From the NCBI RefSeq assembly GCF_016918545.1, contig NZ_JAFFQC010000011.1, positions 54,163-118,162 on the forward strand: 64,000 bases of DNA. The letters are read 5' to 3'. How positions within the stretch are numbered: position 1 is the stretch's first letter; every line of letters starts with the position of its first letter. Made by a program: the position numbers and the translations under genes. Shown here in pieces: positions 44,538 through 54,706 of the stretch. This DNA is from Desulfobulbus alkaliphilus (GTDB lineage: Bacteria; Desulfobacterota; Desulfobulbia; Desulfobulbales; Desulfobulbaceae). The notes under the pieces were generated by a model. It worked only from the letters and a program-made list of their open reading frames with translations, searched no databases and was not told where the DNA came from.

Positions 44538-46763
44538 TCAGGTATCCAGGGGCAGCTCAACCGTAAAGACGGTGCCGGCGGGACTGTTGTCACGGGCGCG
44601 AATAGTGCCATTATGTTCGGAAACAATGGTGTGGGCAATGGCCAGGCCGAGACCGGTGCCGGATTTGCGGGTCGAGAAGTATGGTTCAAAGATCCGCATT
44701 TTGACATCTTCGGCGATCCCGGGCCCATTGTCCGCAACCTCCAGCCGGATAAACCGGGGATCGGAAGCAAACCCCAGGCTGACTTCGATGGTGCCTTTGT
44801 CACTGAGTACGGAAACGGCATTGTCGAGCAGATTGATCAGGACCCGTTTGATCTGGACCCCATCAAAGAGAAACGCGGGCACCGCAGAGTCAATGCGACA
44901 ATGAACGTGGATATGCTTGTGGGCTTCCTGGTAAAGGAAAACCACCTCTTCCACCAGCTGACCGAGATTTTTCCGCTCTTTGTGCAGTTTGGGCATGCGG
45001 GCAAAGTCAGAGAATTCGCTCACCATGTTTTTTATTTCGACCACCTGGTTGACAATGGTGGCGGTGCATTGGTCGAAGACGTCACGGTCCTCGTTGATCC
45101 GGTTGAGAAAACGTTTGCGAAGCCGTTGGGCCGAGAGCTGAATAGGGGTCAGCGGATTTTTGATTTCGTGGGCTATGCGGCGGGCCACTTCCTGCCAGGC
45201 CGCCAACCGCTGGGCCTTTTCCAGGTTGGTGAGGTTGTCAAAGACAATGACAAAGCCGATGGGGTTATGACGGTCATCGACCATTCGAGTGACATTGACC
45301 AGGAGAGACAGGGTTTCGCCTCGGCGAATGGTGACCCGCAGGTGGCGTTCGATGGATTGTTTTCCTGAAGAAAGCAGTTCCTTGAGAAAACTCTCAACGA
45401 TGAGAATATGCTGTTTGGGCAGGGTCTGATGAAAATCTTTACCAAGGTACACATCGGTTTGAATGGCAAGTAGTTCCTCGGCAAAACGGTTGATGGTGGT
45501 TATCTGGTTGTTTTCATCCAAAGCAATGACGCCGGCGGCCACGTTTTCGAGAATAGTTTCCAGGTAGTGGCGGCGTTGTTCCGAGATTTCCTTGCTGCGT
45601 TGCAGCTCGGCATGGGCGCTGGCCAGCTTACGGTTGGAGGCCAGGATATCCGAGGTCATGGAGTTGAAAGAATCCACCAGGAGTCCCATTTCGTCGTCGG
45701 ACTCTTTTTCGAGGATAAAATCAAGGTCGCCGTCGGCAACGCGTCGGGTGGCTTCGGCCAGTTTGTTGATCGGACCGGTGAGACTGCGGGCGATGTAGAA
45801 ACCGAACCAGATCGCCCCGAACAGGATCAGCAGAGTGATGATGAGGAGAATGATGATCAGGCTGAGTTTGATAGGAGCCTTGAACATGACCATCTGCTGG
45901 TATCCCGTAATGCCCTGGGAGACGGACTGCATTGTTTCGAGTGTGTTCAAGGGGATGAGCTGGGTGGTGATGAGAAACCAGGTTTGTGGTGAATAATCGG
46001 TGTGCACCTGAAAGGGGACAATAGCCTGAATCAGTTCACCGATGGTGGTCATCTGGGTGAGGACTTCGACCCGATTGCCGGCAGCCGCTACCCGCAGGGC
46101 TTCCGAGGGGATGATCGGCGGGGCGATGGAACGGAGCTGTGGACCACGGGCTGAAAGAACCACGTTGCGATCGGCGTTGATTAGAAGGACGCTGTCCGGC
46201 GCTCCGGCCAGATCGCTCTCCAGAGTCAAGGTAAAGAATTGCTCCAGATCAGCGAGGTTCTGGATGTCCAGCGTGCCGCTCTCAAGAATCGCGGCCAGGT
46301 GTCGTCCCGCATATTCGGCTTGTTCACCGGTGTCGTGGAGGACCAATTTCGCTAATTTCAGTGAAGATTGCAGGGACTCCTCCACTTGGACGTTGAACCA
46401 GTAATCCATGGAGGTGGACACAAAACGAAGGGCAACGAAAAAGAGGATTGCTGTCGGCACCAGCGACAGGGCAACAAAGGAGACCACCAATCGGGTCCGC
46501 AGCCTGGAACCGAGGATGCGCTGATTGCGCTCAAAAACAAGTTCGGCCAGGTTGCGCAGCACCAGATAGAGCATGAGCAACAGCAACAGGCCGTTGATGT
46601 TGATCAGAGCGAAAATGAGAATAGTGCTGCTCAGCGGCAGGAGGGAGTCACCGGTGAGCAGGCCCTTCTGCAGGTAGCCCAGAAGGGGAATGAGGACAAG
46701 GCAGAAAATGATGACCCAGCGAACGAGGTACTGTTTCTTTTTTTTCTGTTCCGGGGTGAGCAT
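44538..46763 (-). CDS. ntrY: NtrY-like sensor histidine kinase
   Basis: The protein of about 741 residues has three N-terminal membrane helices and a fourth near 290-315. They flank a periplasmic region of about 150 residues. HAMP, PAS (ILENVAAGVIALDENNQITT), HisKA with phosphoacceptor His in RRIAHEIKNPLTPIQL, and a HATPase domain (LINLLDNAVSVL, DNGPGIAED, GTGLGLAI) follow. I choose the ATG at 46763; a TTG at 46856 would overlap the upstream gene and add a basic tail. With ntrX and DUF4390 it forms the known gene neighbourhood of this system. Confidence 0.9.
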   Translation of the reverse strand: MLTPEQKKKKQYLVRWVIIFCLVLIPLLGYLQKGLLTGDSLLPLSSTILIFALININGLLLLLMLYLVLRNLAELVFERNQRILGSRLRTRLVVSFVALSLVPTAILFFVALRFVSTSMDYWFNVQVEESLQSSLKLAKLVLHDTGEQAEYAGRHLAAILESGTLDIQNLADLEQFFTLTLESDLAGAPDSVLLINADRNVVLSARGPQLRSIAPPIIPSEALRVAAAGNRVEVLTQMTTIGELIQAIVPFQVHTDYSPQTWFLITTQLIPLNTLETMQSVSQGITGYQQMVMFKAPIKLSLIIILLIITLLILFGAIWFGFYIARSLTGPINKLAEATRRVADGDLDFILEKESDDEMGLLVDSFNSMTSDILASNRKLASAHAELQRSKEISEQRRHYLETILENVAAGVIALDENNQITTINRFAEELLAIQTDVYLGKDFHQTLPKQHILIVESFLKELLSSGKQSIERHLRVTIRRGETLSLLVNVTRMVDDRHNPIGFVIVFDNLTNLEKAQRLAAWQEVARRIAHEIKNPLTPIQLSAQRLRKRFLNRINEDRDVFDQCTATIVNQVVEIKNMVSEFSDFARMPKLHKERKNLGQLVEEVVFLYQEAHKHIHVHCRIDSAVPAFLFDGVQIKRVLINLLDNAVSVLSDKGTIEVSLGFASDPRFIRLEVADNGPGIAEDVKMRIFEPYFSTRKSGTGLGLAIAHTIVSEHNGTIRARDNSPAGTVFTVELPLDT

Positions 46764-46818
46764 GGGGAGCAGTCGCGATGGTAGGGGAATAGGGCGCCTG
46801 TGGTCGCTTCCGGTCGCT

Positions 46819-47397
46819 TTAAAATCTGAACTCGATAGTGCGCGAGTCGGTTTCAATATTCCACAGCGATGAGAAAGGGACTATGCGGTGCAAACCGAGG
46901 GGGAGGTCCCTTTCCATCAGGGTCACTTTAAAATGAATGGCGTAGGGGGCATCTGGAATCAGTCGGTCGAGAGCAATGACCTTGGCTCCGTTGAGTTCGG
47001 CCATTCGCCGGCTGGCCTGTTTAAAGTTCCGGGTGACGATGTCTTTGCCTTCTTTTTCCGACAGGGAAACACGGTATTCCTGGCGCTGTTCATCCCAGGT
47101 CATGGTGTGGGTGACGGTGGAATCGACAAGGGTGGTGTTCAGCCATGTCCTCTTGATTTTGACCAGTTCGAGGTGAAAGGTGAACACAATGGGGACGCCA
47201 TTGTGGAGGCTGGTGAGCATTTTCGGCGTAAAACCGTTCTCTACGGTGGCAAAAAGCAGCAGATCGGTGTCCGAGGTGGTAACAATAATGTCTTTGACAG
47301 AGGGGGGTACTTTCTTGTCGGCAGCCGGCAAGAGGCCGGACGGAACGAGAATCAGAAATGTACACAGGATGATCAGGCGGACAAAGTCTTTGTTCAT
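46819..47397 (-). CDS. DUF4390 protein
   Basis: The 192-residue product has an N-terminal signal-like segment (LIILCTFLILVPSGLLPAA) and should be exported. The remainder matches DUF4390, with LFATVENGFTPKMLTSLHNG, FTFHLELVKIK and FVSLSE-type blocks near ALDRLIPDAPYAI. In other proteobacteria a DUF4390 gene sits just upstream of ntrY, as here, which supports both calls. I start at the ATG at 47397; the longer frame to 47478 would add a hydrophilic piece before the signal. The function is unknown. Confidence 0.8.
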   Translation of the reverse strand: MNKDFVRLIILCTFLILVPSGLLPAADKKVPPSVKDIIVTTSDTDLLLFATVENGFTPKMLTSLHNGVPIVFTFHLELVKIKRTWLNTTLVDSTVTHTMTWDEQRQEYRVSLSEKEGKDIVTRNFKQASRRMAELNGAKVIALDRLIPDAPYAIHFKVTLMERDLPLGLHRIVPFSSLWNIETDSRTIEFRF

Positions 47398-47618
47398 TGA
47401 GATTGTGACCGGTCCAAGGCGGAGAGAACAAAAGGATACATAGCATATACATGATAGGTATCCTTTTGTCCATGACAAGTCAGTGAACAGGCGACGCAGT
47501 TTTTCTCCTGAAATAGAACAGGTCTGAGACTGACTATATGGGTATCGATTCCAGGATCATTGACGAATTGGGCTGCTCTGGTTTATCTTGCCCGGTTGGA
47601 ACATAGGTGTTTTTTCAG

Positions 47619-47834
47619 CCTGGATCCGTGAGCGTTTGTCCGTGCGTCAGCTCTATTGCCTGTAACCGTTCGATGAGAAGAGACTTTTTCGGACGGGTTT
47701 GGGCGATGAAGATGGCGGACGGACACCCCGAAGAACGGCTGGTGATGAAGAATCGCCAAAAATATCGTCGTATTTTTAACTCGAGTACAGCAGATTACAT
47801 CAACAACAAAGAGCCCAGCCGTCACGGATTCAGG
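47619..47834 (+). repeat. Element 1 copy I (full length)
   Basis: A full copy of 216 bp from CCTGGATCCGTGAGCG to CCGTCACGGATTCAGG. The left cassette (GTGCGTCAGC ... GATGGCGGACGG) and a degraded hairpin (CCCCGAAGAACGG) are present. It occupies most of the gap before rfbB and ends 27 bp from its start codon. Confidence 0.9.
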
Positions 47835-47861
47835 ATGGGAAACAACAAGAGAGAGAGGAAC

Positions 47862-48953
47862 ATGATGCGAAATGTTCTGGTAACCGGCGGATGCGGTTTC
47901 ATCGGCGCCAACTTCATTCGCCTGCTTCTTGCCTCTGCAAAGGATTGGCAGGTGATTAATCTCGATAAACTGACCTATGCGGGAAATCCGGAAAATCTCG
48001 ACGATGTGGCCGATGATTCCCGCTACACTTTTGTCCATGGGGATATTTGCGATCGTGAACTGGTGGAGAGTTTGTTCATCGGGCAGGCGATCGATACGGT
48101 GGTCCATTTTGCCGCTGAATCACATGTCGATCGCTCCATTGAAGGTCCGGACGCTTTTATGCGTACCAATATACACGGCACTTTTACGTTGCTCGAAGTG
48201 GCGAAAAACAGCTGGTCTGTTGTGGGCAAAAGGAAGAACCCCTACCGTTTCCTCCATGTCAGTACCGACGAAGTGTTTGGATCCCTTGGGCCCACCGGGT
48301 ATTTCACCGAGGAGACTGCCTATGACCCGCGCTCTCCGTATTCAGCCTCCAAAGCCGCTTCCGATCATCTGGCCCGGGCCTATTTCCATACGTATGGGCT
48401 GCCGCTGCTGATTACTCATTGTTCCAACAATTACGGGCCGTATCAATTTCCGGAAAAACTCATCCCCTTGATGATCAATAATTGCCTGCAAGGAAAACCC
48501 CTGCCTGTGTACGGTGACGGCGCCAATGTCCGTGACTGGCTGTACGTCGAGGATCATTGCGAGGCCATTGTCCGGGTGCTGGATCAGGGCCGGCCGGGGG
48601 AATCGTACGCCATAGGTGGGCACAACGAGAAAAAAAACACCGAAATTGTCGAATTGCTCTGTGACATGATCGACCGGAAGGTGGGCCCTCTTCCTTCGGG
48701 AAATCCGCGCAGATCGCTGATCACCTATGTTCGTGACCGGCCTGGGCATGATCGGCGGTACGCCATCGATGCCGGCAAAATTGAACGGGAACTGGGCTGG
48801 ACGCCGAGGTTCACCTTTGCCGAAGGCATTGAGCGCACCGTGGACTGGTATCTTGCCCATGGTGATTGGCTGCAGGGGGTTTTGAACGGTACGTATCAGC
48901 AGTATTATCAGAAAATGTACAGCGACCGCCAGGGGGCAGCAGAAACACCATGA
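47862..48953 (+). CDS. rfbB: dTDP-glucose 4,6-dehydratase
   Basis: The 363-residue short-chain dehydrogenase makes dTDP-4-keto-6-deoxyglucose for rhamnose and related sugars. VTGGCGFIGANFIRLLL binds NAD, STDEVFGSLG holds the catalytic Asp-Glu pair, and YSASKAASDHL carries the catalytic Tyr and Lys. I use the first of two adjacent ATGs at 47862, after AGAGAGGA. A longer frame upstream runs through repeat copy I and is not credible. It overlaps rfbC by 4 bp. Confidence 0.95.
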   Translation: MMRNVLVTGGCGFIGANFIRLLLASAKDWQVINLDKLTYAGNPENLDDVADDSRYTFVHGDICDRELVESLFIGQAIDTVVHFAAESHVDRSIEGPDAFMRTNIHGTFTLLEVAKNSWSVVGKRKNPYRFLHVSTDEVFGSLGPTGYFTEETAYDPRSPYSASKAASDHLARAYFHTYGLPLLITHCSNNYGPYQFPEKLIPLMINNCLQGKPLPVYGDGANVRDWLYVEDHCEAIVRVLDQGRPGESYAIGGHNEKKNTEIVELLCDMIDRKVGPLPSGNPRRSLITYVRDRPGHDRRYAIDAGKIERELGWTPRFTFAEGIERTVDWYLAHGDWLQGVLNGTYQQYYQKMYSDRQGAAETP

Positions 48954-49495
48954 AGATAGAGGTGACGGACATCCCGGATGTGCTGATAGTCGAACCGCGT
49001 GTTTTCGGTGACGAGCGGGGTTTTTTTTTCGAGAGTTTCAACCAGCGGCAATGGCAGCAATCGACCGGCCTGACAACGACTTTTGTGCAGGAAAACCATT
49101 CACGATCCAGCCACAATGTCCTGCGCGGCCTCCATTATCAGATTCGTCAACCCCAGGGGAAACTGGTGCGGGTCATTGTCGGCGAGGTGTTTGATGTAGC
49201 CGTGGACCTCCGCCGCGGTTCTCCTTCTTTCGGGTGCTGGGCAGGAGTGCACCTGTCCGCGGAGAACAAAAAACAGTTCTGGGTCCCTGAGGGCTTTGGC
49301 CACGGTTTTGTTGTTCTGTCCGAAGTGGCGGAATTCCTTTATCTGACCACCGATTACTATGCGCCGGAACATGAACGGGCCATTATCTGGAATGACCCGG
49401 ATCTGGGCATCAACTGGCCGATACGTGGAGAACCGATCCTCTCGGCCAAAGATCGAGTGGCACCGTTGCTGCGGGAGGCTGAAGTCTATTCCTGA
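48950..49495 (+). CDS. rfbC: dTDP-4-dehydrorhamnose 3,5-epimerase
   Basis: The 181-residue cupin epimerase follows RfbB in dTDP-L-rhamnose synthesis. The catalytic His is in NVLRGLHYQ near 61 and the aromatic-acidic dyad region is LTTDYYAPEHERAI. FFFESFNQRQW and WVPEGFGHGFVVLS are also typical. Its ATG overlaps the rfbB stop in ATGA, so translation is coupled. The rfbD and rfbA partners are not in the window. Confidence 0.95.
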   Translation: MKIEVTDIPDVLIVEPRVFGDERGFFFESFNQRQWQQSTGLTTTFVQENHSRSSHNVLRGLHYQIRQPQGKLVRVIVGEVFDVAVDLRRGSPSFGCWAGVHLSAENKKQFWVPEGFGHGFVVLSEVAEFLYLTTDYYAPEHERAIIWNDPDLGINWPIRGEPILSAKDRVAPLLREAEVYS

Positions 49496-49559
49496 GACCA
49501 TCAACGTTCACCTGTCAAGGGAATGGACCCTTTGTTGTGGCACCCTTCAGAAGATGAAT

Positions 49560-49770
49560 CCTGAATCCGTAACGGCTGGATTCTCGTTTTTGATACATCT
49601 TGCTGTACTCATTATAATTGCAGCTGAACCCTTGATAATACCTTTCACCAGCCGCCCTTCGGGGCGTCCGTCCGTCATCTTCATTGCCCGTACCCGTCCG
49701 ATACAGTGTCCTTGAATCGGGCGGCATGAACTGCAAAGCTGACGCATGGACGAACGCTCACCGATCCAGG
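49560..49770 (-). repeat. Element 1 copy J (full length)
   Basis: A full copy of 211 bp in reverse orientation from CCTGAATCCGTAACGGCTGG to CACCGATCCAGG. It includes the hairpin GCCCTTCGGGGC and the left cassette. It lies between rfbC and the exonuclease gene, 22 bp from the latter's stop codon. Confidence 0.9.
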
Positions 49771-49792
49771 TAGTCTGTACCCTTGAAAAAGA

Positions 49793-51796
49793 CTACCATT
49801 CAACCCGCAGGACATTATCCAGGGGTCTCACCCGGGCCAGCCGGATGCGCACCGTGTCGCCGGGTTCAACCGGAAAGGCAGGATTGGGGGGAAGATCGAC
49901 ATCAAAGAGGCAGTCGCAAAGCAGGAGGTTGACCCGATGAGGGCCGATACTCACCACCAGAGCGTTGACCATGCGTCCTTCTCGAGGCTGGAGGTAGCGG
50001 AGGATCCAGTAGCGATGACGTTGCTGGCGCAAAGCGTTGGCCCGGCTGAGTTTCTGCTGGATAATGCCGGCAAAGGTCTTGCAGTGGTCTCCGGAAAAGA
50101 GGATACCTCGTCCGTGGATCATGTGGCTCAACTGATGCTGCATGGCCAGGTCGAGAAAGCGGCGGATCGGCGAGGTGATGGTGGTGTAGCTGTTGAGCCC
50201 GAGACCGCTATGCGGCTTGGGATGGGCGGTCAGTTCGCCTCGAGCCAGAAAACGACGCTGCTGGGCGATATCCTGAAGGCTGTTCCGGTCCCCGGAGATG
50301 AGCCGTTTTCTCGGCGGCGCTTGGGAGCGGAAAAGACCCGGTGCCTCCCGTGCAGCCAGGTAAGCCGCGGTAAGCCCATTGGCCAGGATCATCAGCTCCG
50401 CGACCAGATTACGGGACGGGGTATCCATGGGCGCCAGGTAGACCTGTATGTGTTCCCTGTTGCGGATGTCGATATTTACATCCGGCAGGGACAGGAGCAG
50501 CGCGCCCCGGTCAATCCGCTGCTGTCGTAATTGTCGGCGCACCGCATCCAGGGTCCGTAGGTCAGGGTCACTTTCAATAAGAGCGTCCGCTTCACGATAA
50601 CTTAACTGGCGTTTAACTTCAATCACCGCTGGCACGATGCTTGTCTTCAGCAGAGAGCCGTCCGCGGCCAGGGTGACCAGGATGCTGATGGTCGGCCGGG
50701 CTTTGCCTTGAATCAGGCTGCAGAGGTCCAGGGACAAATTTTTGGGAAGCATGGGAATGATCCCCTCGGGAAAATAAATTGAGGTCGATCGTTCCCTGGC
50801 TTCTTCAAAAAGGGGTCCCTTGGGAGGGACATAATAGCTGACATCGGTGATGTGGATACCGATTTCAATGGAGCCGTCCGGCAAAGGCTGGACATGGATG
50901 GCATCGTCGAAATCCCGGGTGGAACTGCCGTCGATAGTCATGGTGTTCAGAGCCCGCAGGTCTCTGCGGCGAGGGTTGGCAAGAAGTTCCTCCGCCGTGG
51001 CCTCACGTAGAGTATCGGCAAGCTCGAGACAGGATGATGGAAACTCTACCGGCTGGTCCGATCTGAGCAGTGCCAGATTTTCATCCTGATCCCAGATGCC
51101 TGCCTTGATGAGGATTTCCCGTCCAGCATGGGGTGCATTGAGTTCCGCTTTTTTTAGAACCTGACGGATAAAATCGTCTTCCGGGTTTTCGCTGCCGAAC
51201 AGGACAGACTGGGCGAGCCACTGCAGACAGCGCTCCCTGTCCGGCCATTGTTCAACTGCTATGTCTACTCCTTGCATGATTTGCCGCAGGTTGGCTGCGG
51301 TGCGGTCAAGGAGCTGTGCTTTTTCTTCCATTCGCCGCTTCTGGGCCTGTAGGTGTTCGACCTGTTCGGGGCTATGGACTGTGATGCGGCTGTTTTTGTA
51401 TTTGAAGAAAAACGGGTCGGCAAAAACAGCCCGCAGAAAGGCGGCGCGGCGGTCATCGTCGACGGCTACGCCAAAATGGAGTTCGGCGAGAAAATCGAGC
51501 GAATATTCCCGTGCCGGCTCTTCACAGAGCACCTGCCAAAGTTCATCCAGAACTATGGCTTCGGCAAGGTGAGCCCGGCGGGTGGCGCATTGTTGCAGCA
51601 TGGCAACGGCGGCCTCGCGTCCTGCGCTTGGGGGGGCTGGTTGCCGGGATACGATGAGAACCCTGGCCTCTGGAAGTTTGACTTCCCTGCCGGTCTGATT
51701 GACAAGGTGGATTTTGCGGTCGGCAACGCCGGAAACAAGGGCGCAGTACAACTTGCCGCCGTCCATATATTCGATAAGACTGCCGGGAACGATCAT
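49793..51796 (-). CDS. RNase II/R family exoribonuclease
   Basis: The 667-residue protein carries an RNB domain from about 280 to 590. The catalytic motif [15 protein letters not shown] near 292 and [15 protein letters not shown] near 347 are characteristic, as is [16 protein letters not shown] toward the end. The N-terminal 270 or so residues do not show obvious cold-shock RNA-binding domains. The C-terminal [20 protein letters not shown] resembles a degenerate S1 domain. It should degrade RNA 3' to 5'; whether it is closer to Rnb or Rnr cannot be decided by eye. Confidence 0.88.
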   Translation of the reverse strand: MIVPGSLIEYMDGGKLYCALVSGVADRKIHLVNQTGREVKLPEARVLIVSRQPAPPSAGREAAVAMLQQCATRRAHLAEAIVLDELWQVLCEEPAREYSLDFLAELHFGVAVDDDRRAAFLRAVFADPFFFKYKNSRITVHSPEQVEHLQAQKRRMEEKAQLLDRTAANLRQIMQGVDIAVEQWPDRERCLQWLAQSVLFGSENPEDDFIRQVLKKAELNAPHAGREILIKAGIWDQDENLALLRSDQPVEFPSSCLELADTLREATAEELLANPRRRDLRALNTMTIDGSSTRDFDDAIHVQPLPDGSIEIGIHITDVSYYVPPKGPLFEEARERSTSIYFPEGIIPMLPKNLSLDLCSLIQGKARPTISILVTLAADGSLLKTSIVPAVIEVKRQLSYREADALIESDPDLRTLDAVRRQLRQQRIDRGALLLSLPDVNIDIRNREHIQVYLAPMDTPSRNLVAELMILANGLTAAYLAAREAPGLFRSQAPPRKRLISGDRNSLQDIAQQRRFLARGELTAHPKPHSGLGLNSYTTITSPIRRFLDLAMQHQLSHMIHGRGILFSGDHCKTFAGIIQQKLSRANALRQQRHRYWILRYLQPREGRMVNALVVSIGPHRVNLLLCDCLFDVDLPPNPAFPVEPGDTVRIRLARVRPLDNVLRVEW

Positions 51797-51916
51797 CGTG
51801 GCAACACATTGCTAAATTCTGGAGTCATAATAAATCCCTCTCGATAGCAATATTACTCCTCTTTGTCATTATTTTCTTCGAGGAAATAATGATTCTCAAC
51901 CAGAAAGGACAAAACT

Positions 51917-52822
51917 GTGGAAACATCAATCTTTCACTCCGGGGTTGTCGCCATCATCGGCCCACCTAATGCCGGTAAGTCAACCCTGCTCAATCAGATG
52001 CTTCGGCAGAAGGTCGCCATTGTCACGCCCAGGCCCCAGACCACCAGGAATCGGATCATGGGCATTGTCAATGGTGAAGGGTATCAGATGATTCTCCTCG
52101 ATACCCCCGGATTGCATGAGGCCAGAGAAGAAATGAACCGGCTGATGGTGCGGGTGGCCCTGGAAAGTCTCAATGAAGCGGATGTGGCTCTTTTTCTGGC
52201 GGACAGTACCGATATGGCAGAAAAAAAACTGGGGCAGCGGGCGGAGGAGTTTAAAAAATACCTGGACCGGATAACCTCCCCGGTGGTGCTGGCCCTGAAC
52301 AAGAGGGATCTATTGGAGCCTAGGCGACTTTTGCCGGTGATTGACTGGTACCGGTCCCTGCATGACTTTGAATCCATAATCCCTGTTTCAGCTTTAACCG
52401 GTGAGGGAGTTGACCTTCTCACCATGGAACTGGGCGCCCGTTTACCGGAAGGGCCCAAATATTATCCCGATGACATTCCCACCGATGCGACGGAACGGTT
52501 CATTGCCGCCGAAATCATCCGGGAAAAAATATTTCTCCTCACCCGGCAGGAGGTGCCCTATTCAACCGCTGTGGTAATCGATGCGTTTGAAGAAGCAACG
52601 GACCGGCCAGTGAGTATTCGGGCGACGATCCTGGTAGAACGGAGTTCACAGAAAGGGATTCTTGTCGGGCAGGGAGGAGCCATGCTGGCGGCGATCCGCA
52701 AGAGCGCCGTTGCCGATATTGGTCAATTGCTGGGCTGCCGGGTGCGTCTGAACCTCTGGGTCAAGGTCAAGAAGAACTGGACTGGTAATGCCGCCATTCT
52801 CAGGGAACTGGGACTGGCCTGA
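51917..52822 (+). CDS. era: GTPase Era
   Basis: The 301-residue GTPase assists 16S rRNA maturation and 30S assembly. The G1 loop GPPNAGKST, G2 region TTRNRIMGIV, G3 DTPGLH, G4 NKRD and G5 VSALTG are all present in order. The C-terminal KH domain ends with VKVKKNWTGNAAILRELGLA, typical of Era. The start is a GTG at 51917 after AAAGGAC. It is divergent from the exonuclease gene, which faces away, so the 120-bp gap holds two promoters. Confidence 0.96.
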   Translation: METSIFHSGVVAIIGPPNAGKSTLLNQMLRQKVAIVTPRPQTTRNRIMGIVNGEGYQMILLDTPGLHEAREEMNRLMVRVALESLNEADVALFLADSTDMAEKKLGQRAEEFKKYLDRITSPVVLALNKRDLLEPRRLLPVIDWYRSLHDFESIIPVSALTGEGVDLLTMELGARLPEGPKYYPDDIPTDATERFIAAEIIREKIFLLTRQEVPYSTAVVIDAFEEATDRPVSIRATILVERSSQKGILVGQGGAMLAAIRKSAVADIGQLLGCRVRLNLWVKVKKNWTGNAAILRELGLA

Positions 52823-53008
52823 ACGGGTACGATCGGAGTGTGGTCAACCACAGAGTTGCAACCCCTGGGTGATTGCTTATGCCCTCCAGGTTTCAGGGTG
52901 CGGGATTCATGCACATGCATCCACTGAAACGGGGTTTGCGAAATAAACTGTGATGAGACCTGGTGCAGGGGCAGTCTCCGGTCGTTTTAAGCATGACCTT
53001 CCTTTTAT

Positions 53009-53226
53009 CCTCGATCCGTGGACCTTCGTCCGTGCTCCAGCTTCCTTGTCCGTGGCCGTTTGATCAAAGGACACTGTATCGGACGGGTACGGGCAATGAC
53101 GATGGCATGCGGACGGACGCCCGGAAGGGCGTCTTGAGAAGGCTATTGTCAAGGATTTCGCTGCAATTATAAGCTGATAGCGGCAAGATATTTGCGAAAC
53201 AAGCGTCCAGCCGTCACGGATTCAGG
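53009..53226 (+). repeat. Element 1 copy K (full length)
   Basis: A full copy of 218 bp from CCTCGATCCGTGGACC to CCGTCACGGATTCAGG. The sequence TTTAT flanks it on both sides (53004-53008 and 53227-53231) and is a possible 5-bp target duplication. The second TTTAT overlaps the ctpA stop codon, so the element abuts the gene within 1 bp. Confidence 0.9.
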
Positions 53227-53227
53227 T

Positions 53228-54574
53228 TTATTTTTTTGACGGCTGTTTTTTTGTGGCCAGATCCAGACTCTGGAGAATGATTAATGCAGTGCGCAGCTGG
53301 TTATCTTCTTTCAGCAGCGTCTCAATGTTTTGGATTTCCTGAATTTTATTAAAATCTTCGGGATGCTCCATCCCTTTGATTTCCTTGGGTGGAGGTTCGG
53401 TGTGCGTATCGTTTTTCAGATGATGGGGAAGATCTCTTTCCCGGATGATTGTGTCCGGCCGGGCTGATTCGGATGGCGTTTCCGCTGCCGTGGTCGGGGT
53501 GGTCAAGGGCACCAGCATGTCGGGGGTGATGCCGGTGGCCTGGATCGATCCGCCGCTGGGTGTATAATATTTGGCGGTGGTCAGGCGGATACCCGATCCA
53601 TCGGGCAGGGGCAGGATGGTTTGCACGCTGCCCTTGCCAAAAGTGGGGGTTCCCAGAATTATTGCCCGTTTATGATCCTGGAGGGCGCCGGCAACTATCT
53701 CTGAACCACTGGCGGAACCGCTGTTCACCAGCACCACCATGGGGAAATCATTCCTGCCGCCGTCGTCATGGGCCCGGAAAACAATCTGTTCCTCTTTGTC
53801 CCTTCCCCGGGTCGAAACAATGATGCCCTGATCGAGAAACAAATCGGCTACCTTGACCGCCTGGTCAAGCAGACCGCCGGGGTTGTTGCGCAGGTCGAGG
53901 ATCACACCGCGAACAGGCGGCTTCCTGCTCATGCTGTTGAGCGCATTCCTGATGTCTCTGGTCGTGGTGGCCTGGAAGTTGGAAATTCGGATGGAGAAAA
54001 AACCGGGTTCCAGTTCCATGGTTCGCACCGAATAAAGAGGGATTGCTTCCCGAATCAGGGTCAGATCCCGGGTGTTCTGCCAGCCTTCACGGAGGATGGT
54101 GATGGTCACCATAGTACCTTTTTCACCGCGTAGTTTTTTCACCGCATCAAGCAGGGACATGGCCTTGGTGAGTTCACCGTTGATCCGAATAATTTGATCT
54201 CCCGGCTGTATTCCCTCTCGGTCGGCTGGCGATCCTTCAATGGGAGCCACGGCGGTGAGAATGCCGTCGCGGATGGAGATTTCAATACCTATTCCCGAAA
54301 AACTGCCCGAGGTTTCTTCTTCCAGGTCTCGGAAATCCTCAGGACTCATATAGGCCGAATGCGGGTCAAGCGAGCTGAGCATACCGGTGATGGCCGCGTT
54401 GATGACCTTGCCTGAGTCGACATCATCAACGTAATACTGCTGAATCAAGGTCAGTACGTTGGCAAAGGTTTCCAGGTGCCGGTAGGTGTCGCGGTTCTCT
54501 GTGCCGTCAGCTGCGAAAACGGGTGAGCAGCAGCAACAGACGAACAGAAGCAGCAGAAGGAGTGGGTGTTTCAT
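53228..54574 (-). CDS. S41 family C-terminal processing peptidase
   Basis: The 448-residue protein has a signal peptide (LLLLLLFVCCCCSPVFAADG) and is periplasmic. A PDZ domain covers about 90-175 (GIQPGDQIIRINGE). The S41 protease follows, with RGVILDLRNNPGGLLDQAV, catalytic Ser in NSGSASGSEIVAGAL and catalytic Lys in GTPTFGKGSVQT. I use the ATG at 54574; the longer frame upstream crosses a structured non-coding stretch. CtpA-type proteases control peptidoglycan hydrolases in other bacteria, which fits the FtsEX-EnvC genes immediately upstream on this strand. The symbol ctpA is likely but not certain. Confidence 0.93.
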   Translation of the reverse strand: MKHPLLLLLLFVCCCCSPVFAADGTENRDTYRHLETFANVLTLIQQYYVDDVDSGKVINAAITGMLSSLDPHSAYMSPEDFRDLEEETSGSFSGIGIEISIRDGILTAVAPIEGSPADREGIQPGDQIIRINGELTKAMSLLDAVKKLRGEKGTMVTITILREGWQNTRDLTLIREAIPLYSVRTMELEPGFFSIRISNFQATTTRDIRNALNSMSRKPPVRGVILDLRNNPGGLLDQAVKVADLFLDQGIIVSTRGRDKEEQIVFRAHDDGGRNDFPMVVLVNSGSASGSEIVAGALQDHKRAIILGTPTFGKGSVQTILPLPDGSGIRLTTAKYYTPSGGSIQATGITPDMLVPLTTPTTAAETPSESARPDTIIRERDLPHHLKNDTHTEPPPKEIKGMEHPEDFNKIQEIQNIETLLKEDNQLRTALIILQSLDLATKKQPSKK

Positions 54575-54651
54575 GGAACGTCCAGGGAAATGGATAAAAA
54601 TCTGTGAGATGCTCCTTGAATAATCAGAAGATGGCACGGTGCCAAACATGG

Positions 54652-54706
54652 GGGGGACCTGTTTGCTGCGCCACGCACCTGAGTTGTTCGCAGCTACAGG
54701 TGCCCC
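54652..54706. other. Strong stem-loop upstream of ctpA
   Basis: GGGG, ACCTGT and GCTGCG on one arm (54652-54670) pair with CGCAGC, ACAGGT and CCCC on the other (54689-54706), giving 16 pairs interrupted by one mismatch and a small internal loop. An 18-nt loop closes it. A further hairpin is possible at GGACTGT/ACAGTTC (54708-54730, minus strand). It could be part of the ctpA leader or a separate RNA; strand is undecided and no family was recognised. Confidence 0.4.

Noticed and set aside
54625..54650. Possible sigma-54 promoter at the TGGCAC near ctpA
   Set aside because: The -12 GC at the required spacing is missing; the sequence is a palindrome instead.
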